The notes under the pieces: model-generated
Told to the model about the DNA's origin: nothing
The model's database searches: none
The model's input: only the letters and a program-made list of their open reading frames with translations
Translations under genes and position numbers: made by a program
In this document: one piece after another, positions 44,305-52,480 of the stretch
Numbering within the stretch: position 1 is the stretch's first letter
Layout: each line of letters begins with the position of its first letter
From: Streptomyces goshikiensis
Lineage (GTDB): Bacteria > Actinomycetota > Actinomycetes > Streptomycetales > Streptomycetaceae
Direction: 5' to 3'
Assembly (NCBI RefSeq): GCF_014650555.1
Contig: NZ_BMVE01000003.1
Location: 496,001 to 560,000 of the forward strand
DNA: 64,000 bases

Positions 44305-44921
44305 CGCGCGACCGCGCACAGCTCGCCGTGCAGCGCGGCGAACCGGGTACCGGGCGCGGCGGCCGCGACCCGCGCCGCATCCGCCGGGGTGTCCACGTCA
44401 CACAGCGCGGGCAGGTCCCGTACCGCCCGGCCGGACGCGGTCAGCCGCAGCCGCTGCTCCCGCCCCGTGTGCGGGACGGACATCGGGACGCCGAGCAGCA
44501 GCGCCGGATCGGGCCGGGCCAGGCCCAGCGCCCAGAACCCGCCGTCGTCCGCGGGACCGAACCAGGCGCCGGTGCCGGTGAAGTCGAGCCCCTGGGCCAG
44601 CAGCTCCGGGGTGACCTGCGGGGTGTCCATGCCGATCAGCAGCGCGGGCCCGCCGGACAGGGAGAACGCCGCGGCCAGCCGGACGTCCAGCCCGCCCGCG
44701 CACTGCGGGACCACCTCGATGCCCTCCGGCAGCCACGGCCCCGGCCGCCCGTCGAGGACCAGGACCCGCCGCCGGGCATCGGTGGCGAGGACCGCCGCGA
44801 GGGTGTCCTGGAGCGCGGCCCGCGCCAGGCCGGCCGCCTCCTCCGGGGTGAAACGCGGCGTCAGCCGGGTCTTGACCCGCCCCGCGACCGGGGCCTTCGC
44901 GATGACGAGGAGGGTGCTCAT
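44301..44921 (-). CDS. TIGR04282/DUF2064 family transferase-like protein
   Basis: A 206-aa protein of the nucleotide-diphospho-sugar transferase fold, TIGR04282 (DUF2064) type. It opens LLVIAKAPVAGRVKTRL, and the middle part is GGPALLIGMDTPQVTPELL, then GAWFGPADDGGFWALGL, the family pattern. Despite the arsenosugar name given to the family, no arsenic gene is nearby. It overlaps the upstream GT2 and the downstream methyltransferase by 4 nt each, so one operon is certain. Confidence 0.88.
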   Translation of the reverse strand: MSTLLVIAKAPVAGRVKTRLTPRFTPEEAAGLARAALQDTLAAVLATDARRRVLVLDGRPGPWLPEGIEVVPQCAGGLDVRLAAAFSLSGGPALLIGMDTPQVTPELLAQGLDFTGTGAWFGPADDGGFWALGLARPDPALLLGVPMSVPHTGREQRLRLTASGRAVRDLPALCDVDTPADAARVAAAAPGTRFAALHGELCAVAR

Positions 44922-45634
44922 GTACGTACTCCCGCGCTCGGGGCGGACCGCTTGAGCGGCGGCTCGGCCAGCACCCGGCGCATGTCCCGCACCGCGTGCC
45001 AGGTGCCCCGCCAGGTCCCGGTGACCTTCGACTTGCCCGAGCGCGGCAGGTACGGGACGTCCGTCTCGGCGACCCGCCAGCCCGCGTCGGCGGCCCGTAC
45101 GACCATCTGGAGCGGGTAGCCGCTGCGCCGGTCGGTCAGCTCCAGGCCGACCAGTGCCTCACGGCGCGCGACCCGCATCGGCCCGAGGTCGTGCAGCCGC
45201 AGCCCGGTACGGCGCCGCAGCATCCGGGCCAGCGCCAGGTTCCCGGCGCGGGCGTGGGCCGGCCAGGCGCCGCGCCCCCGCGGACGGCGGCGGCCGAGCA
45301 GCAGGTCCGCCTCGCCCGCCGCGACCCGCGCCGCCATGGGGGCGAGCAGCCCGGGGTCGAGGGAGGCGTCGCAGTCGCAGAAGCAGACCAGGTCGGCGCG
45401 GGCCGCGAGCAGCCCGGCGTGGCAGGCGGCGCCGAAACCGCGGCGGCTCTCGTGCACGACCGTGGCACCGAGACCGCGGGCGATGTCCGCGGAGCCGTCG
45501 GTCGACCCGTTGTCGACGACGATGGCCCGCCAGCCGGCCGGCACCCGGGCCAGTACCCAGGGGAGCGCCTCCGCCTCGTCGAGGCACGGCAGTACGAGGT
45601 CCGCGCGGGGCGGCGCGCAAGCTGATTCAGTCAC
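44918..45634 (-). CDS. Family 2 glycosyltransferase
   Basis: A 238-aa GT-A glycosyltransferase. ADLVLPCLDEAEALPWVL begins the fold, with IVVDNGSTDGSADIARGLG (nucleotide binding) and the metal DxD-like D-C-D-A-S. RRGFGAACHAGLL and GRRRPRGRGAWP follow. It is similar to polyprenyl-phosphate glycosyltransferases but short and without transmembrane segments at the end. The GTG at 45634 is the best start, just before the first strand. It is first in the operon with TIGR04282 and methyltransferase. Confidence 0.85.
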   Translation of the reverse strand: MTESACAPPRADLVLPCLDEAEALPWVLARVPAGWRAIVVDNGSTDGSADIARGLGATVVHESRRGFGAACHAGLLAARADLVCFCDCDASLDPGLLAPMAARVAAGEADLLLGRRRPRGRGAWPAHARAGNLALARMLRRRTGLRLHDLGPMRVARREALVGLELTDRRSGYPLQMVVRAADAGWRVAETDVPYLPRSGKSKVTGTWRGTWHAVRDMRRVLAEPPLKRSAPSAGVRT

Positions 45635-45757
45635 GAGCCACACCGTAGGAAGCGGCGGCGGACGAATGGGGCTTTGAGTCCTTACGAAACGCGGACGCCC
45701 TCCCGACGGGCGCCGCCCCGGCCACGACCCGGCCCGCGCGGATGTCAGTCTTGAGCC

Positions 45758-46528
45758 ATGGCAGCAGCGAACAACGCGGAGAGTACGGACGAGGGCGTGC
45801 GCGGCGTCCTCGTCGTGGACGACGACCCCACCGTCTCGGAGGTCGTCGCCGGATACCTCGACCGCGCCGGGTTCGCGGTGCGGCTGGCCGGCGACGGACC
45901 GGCCGCACTGCGCGCCGCCGAGGAACACCGCCCGGACCTGGTGGTCCTCGACCTCATGCTGCCCGGCATGGACGGGCTGGAGGTCTGCCGCCGGCTGCGC
46001 GCCCGGGAGGCCGGGACCCCGCCCGTCCCCGTCATCATGCTCACCGCCCGCGGTGACGAGGACGACCGGATCCTCGGCCTGGAGGTCGGGGCGGACGACT
46101 ACGTGACGAAGCCGTTCAGCCCGCGCGAGCTGGTCCTGCGCGTGCAGTCGGTGCTGCGCCGGGTCGCCGCCACCCCGGCCGCGGCCCCTGCCGCCGGCCC
46201 CCGGCTCGCCGCGGCGGGCCTGACCCTGGACCCGGCGGGCCGCCGGGCGGCCAAGGACGGTACGGAACTAGCCCTCACCCTGAGGGAGTTCGACCTCCTC
46301 GCCTACTTCCTGCGGCACCCGGGGGAGGTCTGCGACCGGGAGCGGCTGATGCGCGAGGTGTGGGGCTGGGACTTCGGGGACCTGTCCACCGTCACCGTCC
46401 ACGTCCGCAGGCTCCGGGGAAAGATCGAGGACGATCCGGCGAGCCCCCGGCTGATCCAGACCGTCTGGGGCGCCGGATACCGCTTCGACGCCCAGCCCTC
46501 CCCGACGGCGGTGGCCGACCGTGCGTGA
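45758..46528 (+). CDS. OmpR-type response regulator
   Basis: A 256-aa two-component regulator. The receiver has the acidic pocket VVDDDP (19-24), the phosphate acceptor Asp65 (VVLDLMLPG) and Lys in TKPFSPREL. The winged-helix DNA-binding domain follows (LTLREFDLLAYFLRHPGEVCDRERLMREVWGWDFGDLSTVTVHVRRLRGKIEDDP). It overlaps its sensor kinase by 8 nt. It is divergent from the GT2 operon and lies next to the epimerase, so it probably controls envelope sugar genes. Confidence 0.93.
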   Translation: MAAANNAESTDEGVRGVLVVDDDPTVSEVVAGYLDRAGFAVRLAGDGPAALRAAEEHRPDLVVLDLMLPGMDGLEVCRRLRAREAGTPPVPVIMLTARGDEDDRILGLEVGADDYVTKPFSPRELVLRVQSVLRRVAATPAAAPAAGPRLAAAGLTLDPAGRRAAKDGTELALTLREFDLLAYFLRHPGEVCDRERLMREVWGWDFGDLSTVTVHVRRLRGKIEDDPASPRLIQTVWGAGYRFDAQPSPTAVADRA

Positions 46529-47660
46529 CCTGCTGCTGATCGCCCTCTACGCCCTGCTCGGCGCGGGCGCCGCCGGACTCCTGGGAGCCGTGGCCCTGCG
46601 GATACTGCGCCGGCGCAGCGTCGCCGTCTCCCTCGCCGTCGTCGCGGCCGTCGCCGTGTCCGCGATGCTCGCCGGCACCCTCGCCGTGGCATGGGCGATG
46701 TTCCTGTCCTCCCACGACCTGGCCGTGGTCACGACGGTCGCCGCGGTGGCCGCCGCCGTCTCCCTGGCCACCGCGCTGCTCCTCGGGCGGCAGGTCGTGC
46801 TGCGCTGCCGGGAACTCGTCGGCGCAGCCCGCGTCTTCGGCGAGGACGGCACCTTCACGGCGCCCGCCGTCCCCGCCCCCGCCGAACTCGCCGCGCTCAG
46901 CCGCGAGCTGGCCCTCACCAGCGAGCGGCTGGCGGCCTCCCGCGAACGCGAGCGGGCCCTGGAGACCTCCCGGCGCGAGCTGGTCGCCTGGATCTCGCAC
47001 GACCTGCGCACCCCGCTGGCCGGGCTGCGCGCGATGTCGGAGGCGCTGGAGGACGGCATGGCCGCCGACCCGGCCCGCTACCACCGCCAGATGCGCACCG
47101 AGGTCGACCGCCTCAACTCCATGGTCGGCGACCTCTTCGAGCTCTCCCGCATCCACGCGGGCGCGCTCAGCCTCAGCCGCACCCGGATGTCCCTCTACGA
47201 CCTGGTGGGCGACGCCCTGACCGGCGTCGACGCGCTCGCCCGGGAGCACGGCGTCCGGCTGGTCGGCGAGGGTGTCGCGGCGCTCCCGGTGGAGGTGGAC
47301 GGCAAGGAGATGTCCCGGGTGCTGTCCAACCTCCTCGTGAACGCGATCCGCCACACCCCGGCCGACGGCACGGTCGCGATCGCCGCCGAACGCCGCGCGG
47401 GGGCGGTGGTGGTGTCCGTCACCGACGCCTGCGGGGGCATCCCGGAGGAGGACCTCCCGCGCGTCTTCGACACCGGCTGGCGGGGCACCCCGGCGCGGAC
47501 CCCTCCGGCGGGCGCGGGCCTCGGCCTCGCGATCGTCCGCGGCATCGTCGAGGCCCACGCCGGCCGCGCGGACGTCAGCAACGTCTCCGGTGGCTGCCGC
47601 TTCGAACTGACCCTCCCGGCCCCGGCGGCCGCTCCGGCTCCGGCCCCGGCTCCGGCGTAG
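46521..47660 (+). CDS. Sensor histidine kinase
   Basis: A 379-aa membrane kinase, starting at GTG inside the response regulator end. Two or three N-terminal hydrophobic segments (about 4-25, 34-60, 67-88) have no large outer domain, so it may sense membrane state. A HAMP-like linker is followed by the H-box W-I-S-H-D-L-R-T-P-L with His160, an N-box NLLVNAIRHTP, and G boxes (DACGGIPEEDLPRVFD, AGLGLAIV). A Pro/Ala tail overlaps the convergent epimerase gene by 86 bp. Confidence 0.92.
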   Translation: MRDLLLIALYALLGAGAAGLLGAVALRILRRRSVAVSLAVVAAVAVSAMLAGTLAVAWAMFLSSHDLAVVTTVAAVAAAVSLATALLLGRQVVLRCRELVGAARVFGEDGTFTAPAVPAPAELAALSRELALTSERLAASRERERALETSRRELVAWISHDLRTPLAGLRAMSEALEDGMAADPARYHRQMRTEVDRLNSMVGDLFELSRIHAGALSLSRTRMSLYDLVGDALTGVDALAREHGVRLVGEGVAALPVEVDGKEMSRVLSNLLVNAIRHTPADGTVAIAAERRAGAVVVSVTDACGGIPEEDLPRVFDTGWRGTPARTPPAGAGLGLAIVRGIVEAHAGRADVSNVSGGCRFELTLPAPAAAPAPAPAPA

Positions 47661-48690
47661 GCCAGAGCGTCAGGCGCGCCCCTGACGCCGTCCCCGCCGC
47701 CGGGCCGGCCGCCAGTTCGGCCATCCCGGCGGCGAACGGCACCACCGGGCGCCAGTCCAGCTCCCGGCGCAGCCGCGCCGAGTCGGCGGTGATGTGCCGT
47801 ACGTCGCCCAGCCGGTACTCGCCGGTGACGACCGGGTCGGGGCCCGCGTACGAGGCGGCCAGGGCCTTGGCCATGTCGCCGACCGTACGGGGATCACCGC
47901 TGCCCACGTTGTACGCCGCGAAGCCGCCCACGGGCCCCTCCGGCAGGGCCTCCAGCGCCGCCGCGTTGGCCGCCGCGACGTCCCGTACGTGGACGAAGTC
48001 CCGCCGCTGCCCGCCGTCCTCGAACACCCGCGGCGCCTCGCCCCGGGCCAGCGCGGAGCGGAACAGCGCGGCGACCCCGGCGTACGGCGTGTCGCGGGGC
48101 ATCCCGGGCCCGTAGACGTTGTGGTAGCGCAGCGAGACCACGTGCCCGCCGGTGGCCCGCGCCCAGGCGGCGGAGAGGTGTTCCTGGGTCAGCTTCGTGG
48201 TGGCGTAGACGTTCCGCGGGTCCATCGGCGCGTCCTCGCCGACCAGCCCGGGCACCAGCTCGGCGCCGCAGCCGGGGCAGCGCGGCTCGAAGCGGCCCGC
48301 CCGCAGATCGGCCTCGGCGCGCGGCCCGGGCCGGACCACCCCGTGCGCGGGGCACTCGTACCGGCCCTCGCCGTAGACCACCATCGACCCCGCGAGCAGC
48401 AGCCGCCGTACGCCCGCCTCCGCCATCGCGGACAGCAGGACCGCCGTACCGAGGTCGTTCGCGCTGACGTACCCGGGGGCGTCCCCGAAGTCCTTGCCGA
48501 GACCGACCTTGGCCGCCTGGTGGCAGACGGCGTCGATCCCGGCCAGGGCCTGCCGCACCTGCCCGGCGTCCCGTACGTCCCGCCCGTCCGCCGCCAGGTC
48601 GAACACCACGGGCTCGTGCCCGCGTTCGGCCAGCTCGGCGACGATGTGCGAGCCGATGAAGCCCGCTCCTCCAGTCACAAGTACACGCAT
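47575..48690 (-). CDS. NAD-dependent sugar-nucleotide epimerase/dehydratase with Cys insertion
   Basis: A 371-aa extended SDR. NAD motif GGAGFIGSH (7-15); catalytic Tyr162 and Lys166 (YATTK) with Ser in SMVVYGE. A Cys-containing insertion (C113 with C-P-G-C at 138-141) between strands 4 and 5 looks like a zinc ribbon and is found in some actinomycete members. It changes a nucleotide sugar in envelope glycan synthesis. The last 35 residues are Pro/Gly/Arg-rich and antisense to the sensor kinase tail (overlap 86 bp). Confidence 0.9.
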   Translation of the reverse strand: MRVLVTGGAGFIGSHIVAELAERGHEPVVFDLAADGRDVRDAGQVRQALAGIDAVCHQAAKVGLGKDFGDAPGYVSANDLGTAVLLSAMAEAGVRRLLLAGSMVVYGEGRYECPAHGVVRPGPRAEADLRAGRFEPRCPGCGAELVPGLVGEDAPMDPRNVYATTKLTQEHLSAAWARATGGHVVSLRYHNVYGPGMPRDTPYAGVAALFRSALARGEAPRVFEDGGQRRDFVHVRDVAAANAAALEALPEGPVGGFAAYNVGSGDPRTVGDMAKALAASYAGPDPVVTGEYRLGDVRHITADSARLRRELDWRPVVPFAAGMAELAAGPAAGTASGARLTLWPTPEPGPEPERPPGPGGSVRSGSHRRRC

Positions 48691-48878
48691 GCCCCGACGC
48701 TATGCCGCTCGCGCCGCGCCGAACCGGATGCGGGGCCGCCCGTCACGGATCCGTAAGAACCCCCGCCGCCGAACGGAGCCATCGGGCGCGGGCTCCTGTG
48801 TGTCGCGGGGCGGCGGGCGGCGGGCTGCCCCTACGTTCTGGGGGCGTGACCCCAGTCCTCCGTGTGAAAGGCGATGTC

Positions 48879-49169
48879 GTGAAGCGATCCGTCCGCAGCC
48901 GTGCCCTTGCCGCCCTGACCGTCCTGGCCGCCGCCGGCGCCCTCTCCGCCGTGGCGTCCCCGGCTCTGGCCGCGCCCGTCGACGGCGACTCCCACTACGT
49001 GTTCGTCCTGGGCAACAACAACCACGTCCAGGTCGCCGAGGACGACGTCTTCAACGCGGGCCGCGACAACACCGTCGGCTCCAACGACGGCACCGCCCCG
49101 CCGGCCGTCGCCACCGCCGCCGCCCGTACCTTCGGCATGCCGGCGACGGACTGGACCCGCATGTTCTAG
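48879..49169 (+). CDS. Small secreted protein of unknown function
   Basis: A 96-aa exported protein. A signal peptide (1-32, ending A-L-A-A) follows a GTG start with AAAGG upstream. The mature part is 64 residues, rich in Asn/Asp (VLGNNNHVQVAEDDVFNAGRDN) without Cys. No family was recognised. It stands between the epimerase (divergent) and the metal transporter and looks like a stand-alone surface or secreted peptide. Confidence 0.7.
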   Translation: MKRSVRSRALAALTVLAAAGALSAVASPALAAPVDGDSHYVFVLGNNNHVQVAEDDVFNAGRDNTVGSNDGTAPPAVATAAARTFGMPATDWTRMF

Positions 49170-49308
49170 TCCGCCGAGGGCCCCGCCCGCAGCGGCGGGG
49201 CCCGCGCGCCGCTCGTGCTCCCCGGGCGCAGATGCGAGGGCGTCGCACCTGGTCACAGGCCGTACGACGGCTGTAGCCGCAACGGATTCCCTGTGCCACC
49301 GTGTGGTC

Positions 49309-50397
49309 ATGGAGGGGAAACGGCACTCACACGCCCACCACCACGGCCACGATGCCCACGGCCCCGGCGGAACCCGCCCGGCACGGCTGAGGCACCGGCT
49401 GGCCCACCGGCTGCGCCCGCACGGCCACGAGCCGGCCGACAAGGTCGACACCGCCATGGAGACCTCCCGCGAGGGCATGCGCACGCTGTGGCTCTCCCTG
49501 CTCGTCCTCGGGCTCACCACCGCCGTCCAGGCCGTCATCACCGCCCTGTCGGGGTCGGTGGCCCTGCTCGGCGACACGATCCACAACGCCACCGACGCCC
49601 TGACCGCCGTCCCGCTCGGCATCGCCTTCCTGCTCGGGCGCCGCGCGGCCGACCGCCGGTACACCTACGGCTACGGCCGTGCCGAGGACCTCGCCGGCAT
49701 GCTGATCGTGGCGGCCATCGCCGCCTCCGCCGCCGTGACCGCCTGGACGGCCGTCGACCGGCTGCTGCACCCCCGCGACCTCACCCACCTGTGGGCCGTG
49801 GCCGGGGCGGCGCTGGCCGGGTTCGCCGGCAACGAGTGGGTGGCCCGCTACCGCATCCGTACCGGCCGCAGGATCGGCTCGGCCGCCCTGATCGCCGACG
49901 GGCTGCACGCCCGTACGGACGGCTTCGCCTCCCTCGCCGTCCTCCTCGGCGCGGGCGGCGCCGCGCTCGGCCTGCCGGCCGTGGACCCGGTCGTCGGGCT
50001 GCTCATCACTGCCGCGATCCTCCACGCCCTCGTCGGCGCCGCCCGCGCGGTCGGCCGGCGCCTGATGGACGGCGTCGACCCCGGCCTCGTCGAAACCGCA
50101 CAGGAGGCGCTGCGCGGCGTGGCCGGGGTACGGGGCGCGGGGCCGGTCCGGATGCGCTGGATCGGCCACGCCCTGCGGGCGGAGGCCGACATCGTCGTCG
50201 ACGCGCACCTGACCGTCATCCAGGCCCACGCCCTGGCGGTGGCGGCCGAGCACGCGCTCATCCACGCCGTCCCCCGGCTGACCGCCGCGACCGTCCACAC
50301 CGACCACACCGATCACACGGGCCATACCCCCACGGGCGAGGACCCGCACGCCCCCCTCGCCCACCACACCGGCGGCCGCCCCTGGTCCGCGGCGTGA
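49309..50397 (+). CDS. Cation diffusion facilitator (CDF) metal efflux transporter
   Basis: A 362-aa membrane transporter. A His-rich N-terminus (about 6-40) and His-rich C-terminus (T-D-H-T-D-H-T-G-H) could bind zinc. Six segments contain LLGDTIHNATDAL (segment 2) and DGLHARTDGFASL (segment 5), the paired H/D metal sites of CDF proteins. It exports Zn, Co or similar from the cytoplasm. A GTG at 49303 is a possible alternative start; the ATG at 49309 was kept. Confidence 0.9.
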   Translation: MEGKRHSHAHHHGHDAHGPGGTRPARLRHRLAHRLRPHGHEPADKVDTAMETSREGMRTLWLSLLVLGLTTAVQAVITALSGSVALLGDTIHNATDALTAVPLGIAFLLGRRAADRRYTYGYGRAEDLAGMLIVAAIAASAAVTAWTAVDRLLHPRDLTHLWAVAGAALAGFAGNEWVARYRIRTGRRIGSAALIADGLHARTDGFASLAVLLGAGGAALGLPAVDPVVGLLITAAILHALVGAARAVGRRLMDGVDPGLVETAQEALRGVAGVRGAGPVRMRWIGHALRAEADIVVDAHLTVIQAHALAVAAEHALIHAVPRLTAATVHTDHTDHTGHTPTGEDPHAPLAHHTGGRPWSAA

Positions 50398-50507
50398 TCT
50401 GAATGGAGCAGGCGCGCTGGCCCGCGCCACCGCGCGGGCCCAGGGTGGGGACGGGGCTCCACCGACACGGGTGCCGGCCCACGGCCCGCTGAGAGGCAGG
50501 ACGGTCT

Positions 50508-52406
50508 GTGAACGCTTCTCCCCGGGACGCCGAGCCCCCGATCGCCGAGGCCAACGCCGGCGTGCTGCGGCGCTTCCCCTTCGACGACACCCGCGACCTG
50601 GAGAACGAGCGCCGGGGCTTCATCGCCACGGTCGAGGAGTCCGCGATCCGCGCCGCCGACGGCCGCGTGGTGTGGGACCTGAACGCCTACGGGTTCCTGG
50701 CCGAGGACTGCCCGCCCACCGCCAACCCGAGCCTGTGGCGCCAGAGCCGGCTGGTCACGGGGCACGGCCTGTTCGAGGTGACCCCCGGGATCTACCAGGT
50801 GCGGGGCTTCGACCTGTCGAACATGACCCTCGTCGAGGGCGAGCGCGGCATCCTCGTCATCGACCCGCTCGTCTCGACGGAGACCGCCGCCGCCGCGCTC
50901 GCCCTCTACCGCCGCCACCGCGGCGACCGGCCCGTCACCGGGGTCCTCTACACGCACAGCCACGTCGACCACTTCGGCGGCGTCAAGGGCGTGATCGGCG
51001 TCGAGGAGGTCGAGGGCGGCGTACCGGTGATCGCCCCGGCGGGGTTCATGGAGCACGCCGTCAGCGAGAACGTCTACGCCGGCACCGCCATGTCCCGCCG
51101 CGCCGCCTACATGTACGGCGCCGCCCTCTCCAAGGGCCCCCGCGGCCAGATCAGCTCGGGGCTGGGCGCCACTAACTCGACGGGCACGGTCACCCTCATC
51201 CCGCCGACGCTCTCCATCACCCACACCGGGCAGAGCGAGACCGTCGACGGCATCCGCATGGTCTTCCAGATGACCCCCGGCACCGAAGCCCCGGCCGAAC
51301 TGAACATCCACTTCCCCGGCCACGCCGCCCTGTGCACCGCCGAGAACGCCACCCACAACCTCCACAACCTGCTCACCCTGCGCGGAGCCCAGGTCCGCGA
51401 CCCGCACGACTGGGCCCACTACCTCACCGAGGCCGTCCAGCTGTTCGGCGACGCCACCGACGTCGTCTTCGCCTCCCACCACTGGCCGGTCTGGGGCCGC
51501 GAGGACGCCCTCACCTTCCTCTCCGAGCAGCGCGACCTGTACGCGTACCTCCACGACCAGACGCTGCGCCTGCTCAACCAGGGCCGCACCGGACCGGAGA
51601 TCGCCGAGGAGCTGCGGCTGCCCCCGGCGCTGGAACGCGCCTGGCACACGCACGGCTACTACGGCTCGGTCAGCCACAACACCAAGGCCGTCTACCAGCG
51701 GTACATGGGCTGGTTCGACGGCAACCCGGCCCGCCTGTGGGCCCACCCGCCCACCGAGGCCGCCACCCGGTACGTCGACTTCATGGGCGGCGCCGACACG
51801 GTGTTGAGCCGCGCCCGCGCCTCGTACGCCGAAGGCGACTTCCGCTGGGTCGTCGAGGTCGTGGGCCACGTCCTGTTCGCCGACCCGGACCACGCCGGCG
51901 CCCGCGCCCTCCAGGCCGACGCCCTGGAACAGCTCGGCTACGGCAGCGAGAACGGCACCTGGCGCAACTTCTTCCTCACCGGCGCCCTCGAACTGCGCCA
52001 CGGCACCGTCGGCACCCCCGCCAGCGCCGTCTCCGAGGACATGCTGGCCGCCCTCACCCTCGACCAGCTCTTCGACTCCCTCGCGATCCGCGTCGACGGC
52101 CCGCGCAGCTGGGACGCCGACATCACCGTCCGCTGGCGGTTCCCCGACGGCCGCGAGCCCAGCACCCTGCGCCTGCGCAACGGGGTGCTCACCCACGTCC
52201 GTGGCCTCGGACCGGCCGTCGGCGAACCCGACGTCGAGATCACCCTGGACGAGGCCTCCCTGCGCGGCATCCTGCTCGGCCAGGCGGTCCTCCCGGACCT
52301 GGTGGCCGCGGGCCGCGCCCAGGTCAGTGGCGACCCCGCCCGGCTGGCCGAGCTGATCGGACACCTCACCGACCCCGACCCGGACTTCGCCATCGTCACT
52401 CCCTGA
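50508..52406 (+). CDS. Alkyl sulfatase (BDS1/SdsA-like metallo-beta-lactamase fold)
   Basis: A 632-aa enzyme starting at GTG. Residues about 85-360 form the metallo-beta-lactamase fold with T-H-S-H-V-D-H-F (His150, His152, Asp154, His155), then HFPGHAALCTAENATHN and ASHHWPVWG. A central dimer region and a C-terminal SCP2-like domain (about 525-632, WDADITVRWRFPDG) complete the family order. It hydrolyses primary alkyl sulfates such as SDS. No signal peptide is seen. It is alone in its transcript with 74 bp before the next MFS gene. Confidence 0.92.
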   Translation: MNASPRDAEPPIAEANAGVLRRFPFDDTRDLENERRGFIATVEESAIRAADGRVVWDLNAYGFLAEDCPPTANPSLWRQSRLVTGHGLFEVTPGIYQVRGFDLSNMTLVEGERGILVIDPLVSTETAAAALALYRRHRGDRPVTGVLYTHSHVDHFGGVKGVIGVEEVEGGVPVIAPAGFMEHAVSENVYAGTAMSRRAAYMYGAALSKGPRGQISSGLGATNSTGTVTLIPPTLSITHTGQSETVDGIRMVFQMTPGTEAPAELNIHFPGHAALCTAENATHNLHNLLTLRGAQVRDPHDWAHYLTEAVQLFGDATDVVFASHHWPVWGREDALTFLSEQRDLYAYLHDQTLRLLNQGRTGPEIAEELRLPPALERAWHTHGYYGSVSHNTKAVYQRYMGWFDGNPARLWAHPPTEAATRYVDFMGGADTVLSRARASYAEGDFRWVVEVVGHVLFADPDHAGARALQADALEQLGYGSENGTWRNFFLTGALELRHGTVGTPASAVSEDMLAALTLDQLFDSLAIRVDGPRSWDADITVRWRFPDGREPSTLRLRNGVLTHVRGLGPAVGEPDVEITLDEASLRGILLGQAVLPDLVAAGRAQVSGDPARLAELIGHLTDPDPDFAIVTP

Positions 52407-52480
52407 GGCCCCCACGGCGGCACCGGGCACGCGGAAAATGCTTTGCCCGCGCGCGGCGGCGTCGCTGAGGATGGACCGTT

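Noticed and set aside
44301..44921. Arsenosugar biosynthesis
   Set aside because: The TIGR04282 name suggests it, but no arsenic resistance or ArsM gene is nearby and the partners are GT2 and methyltransferase.
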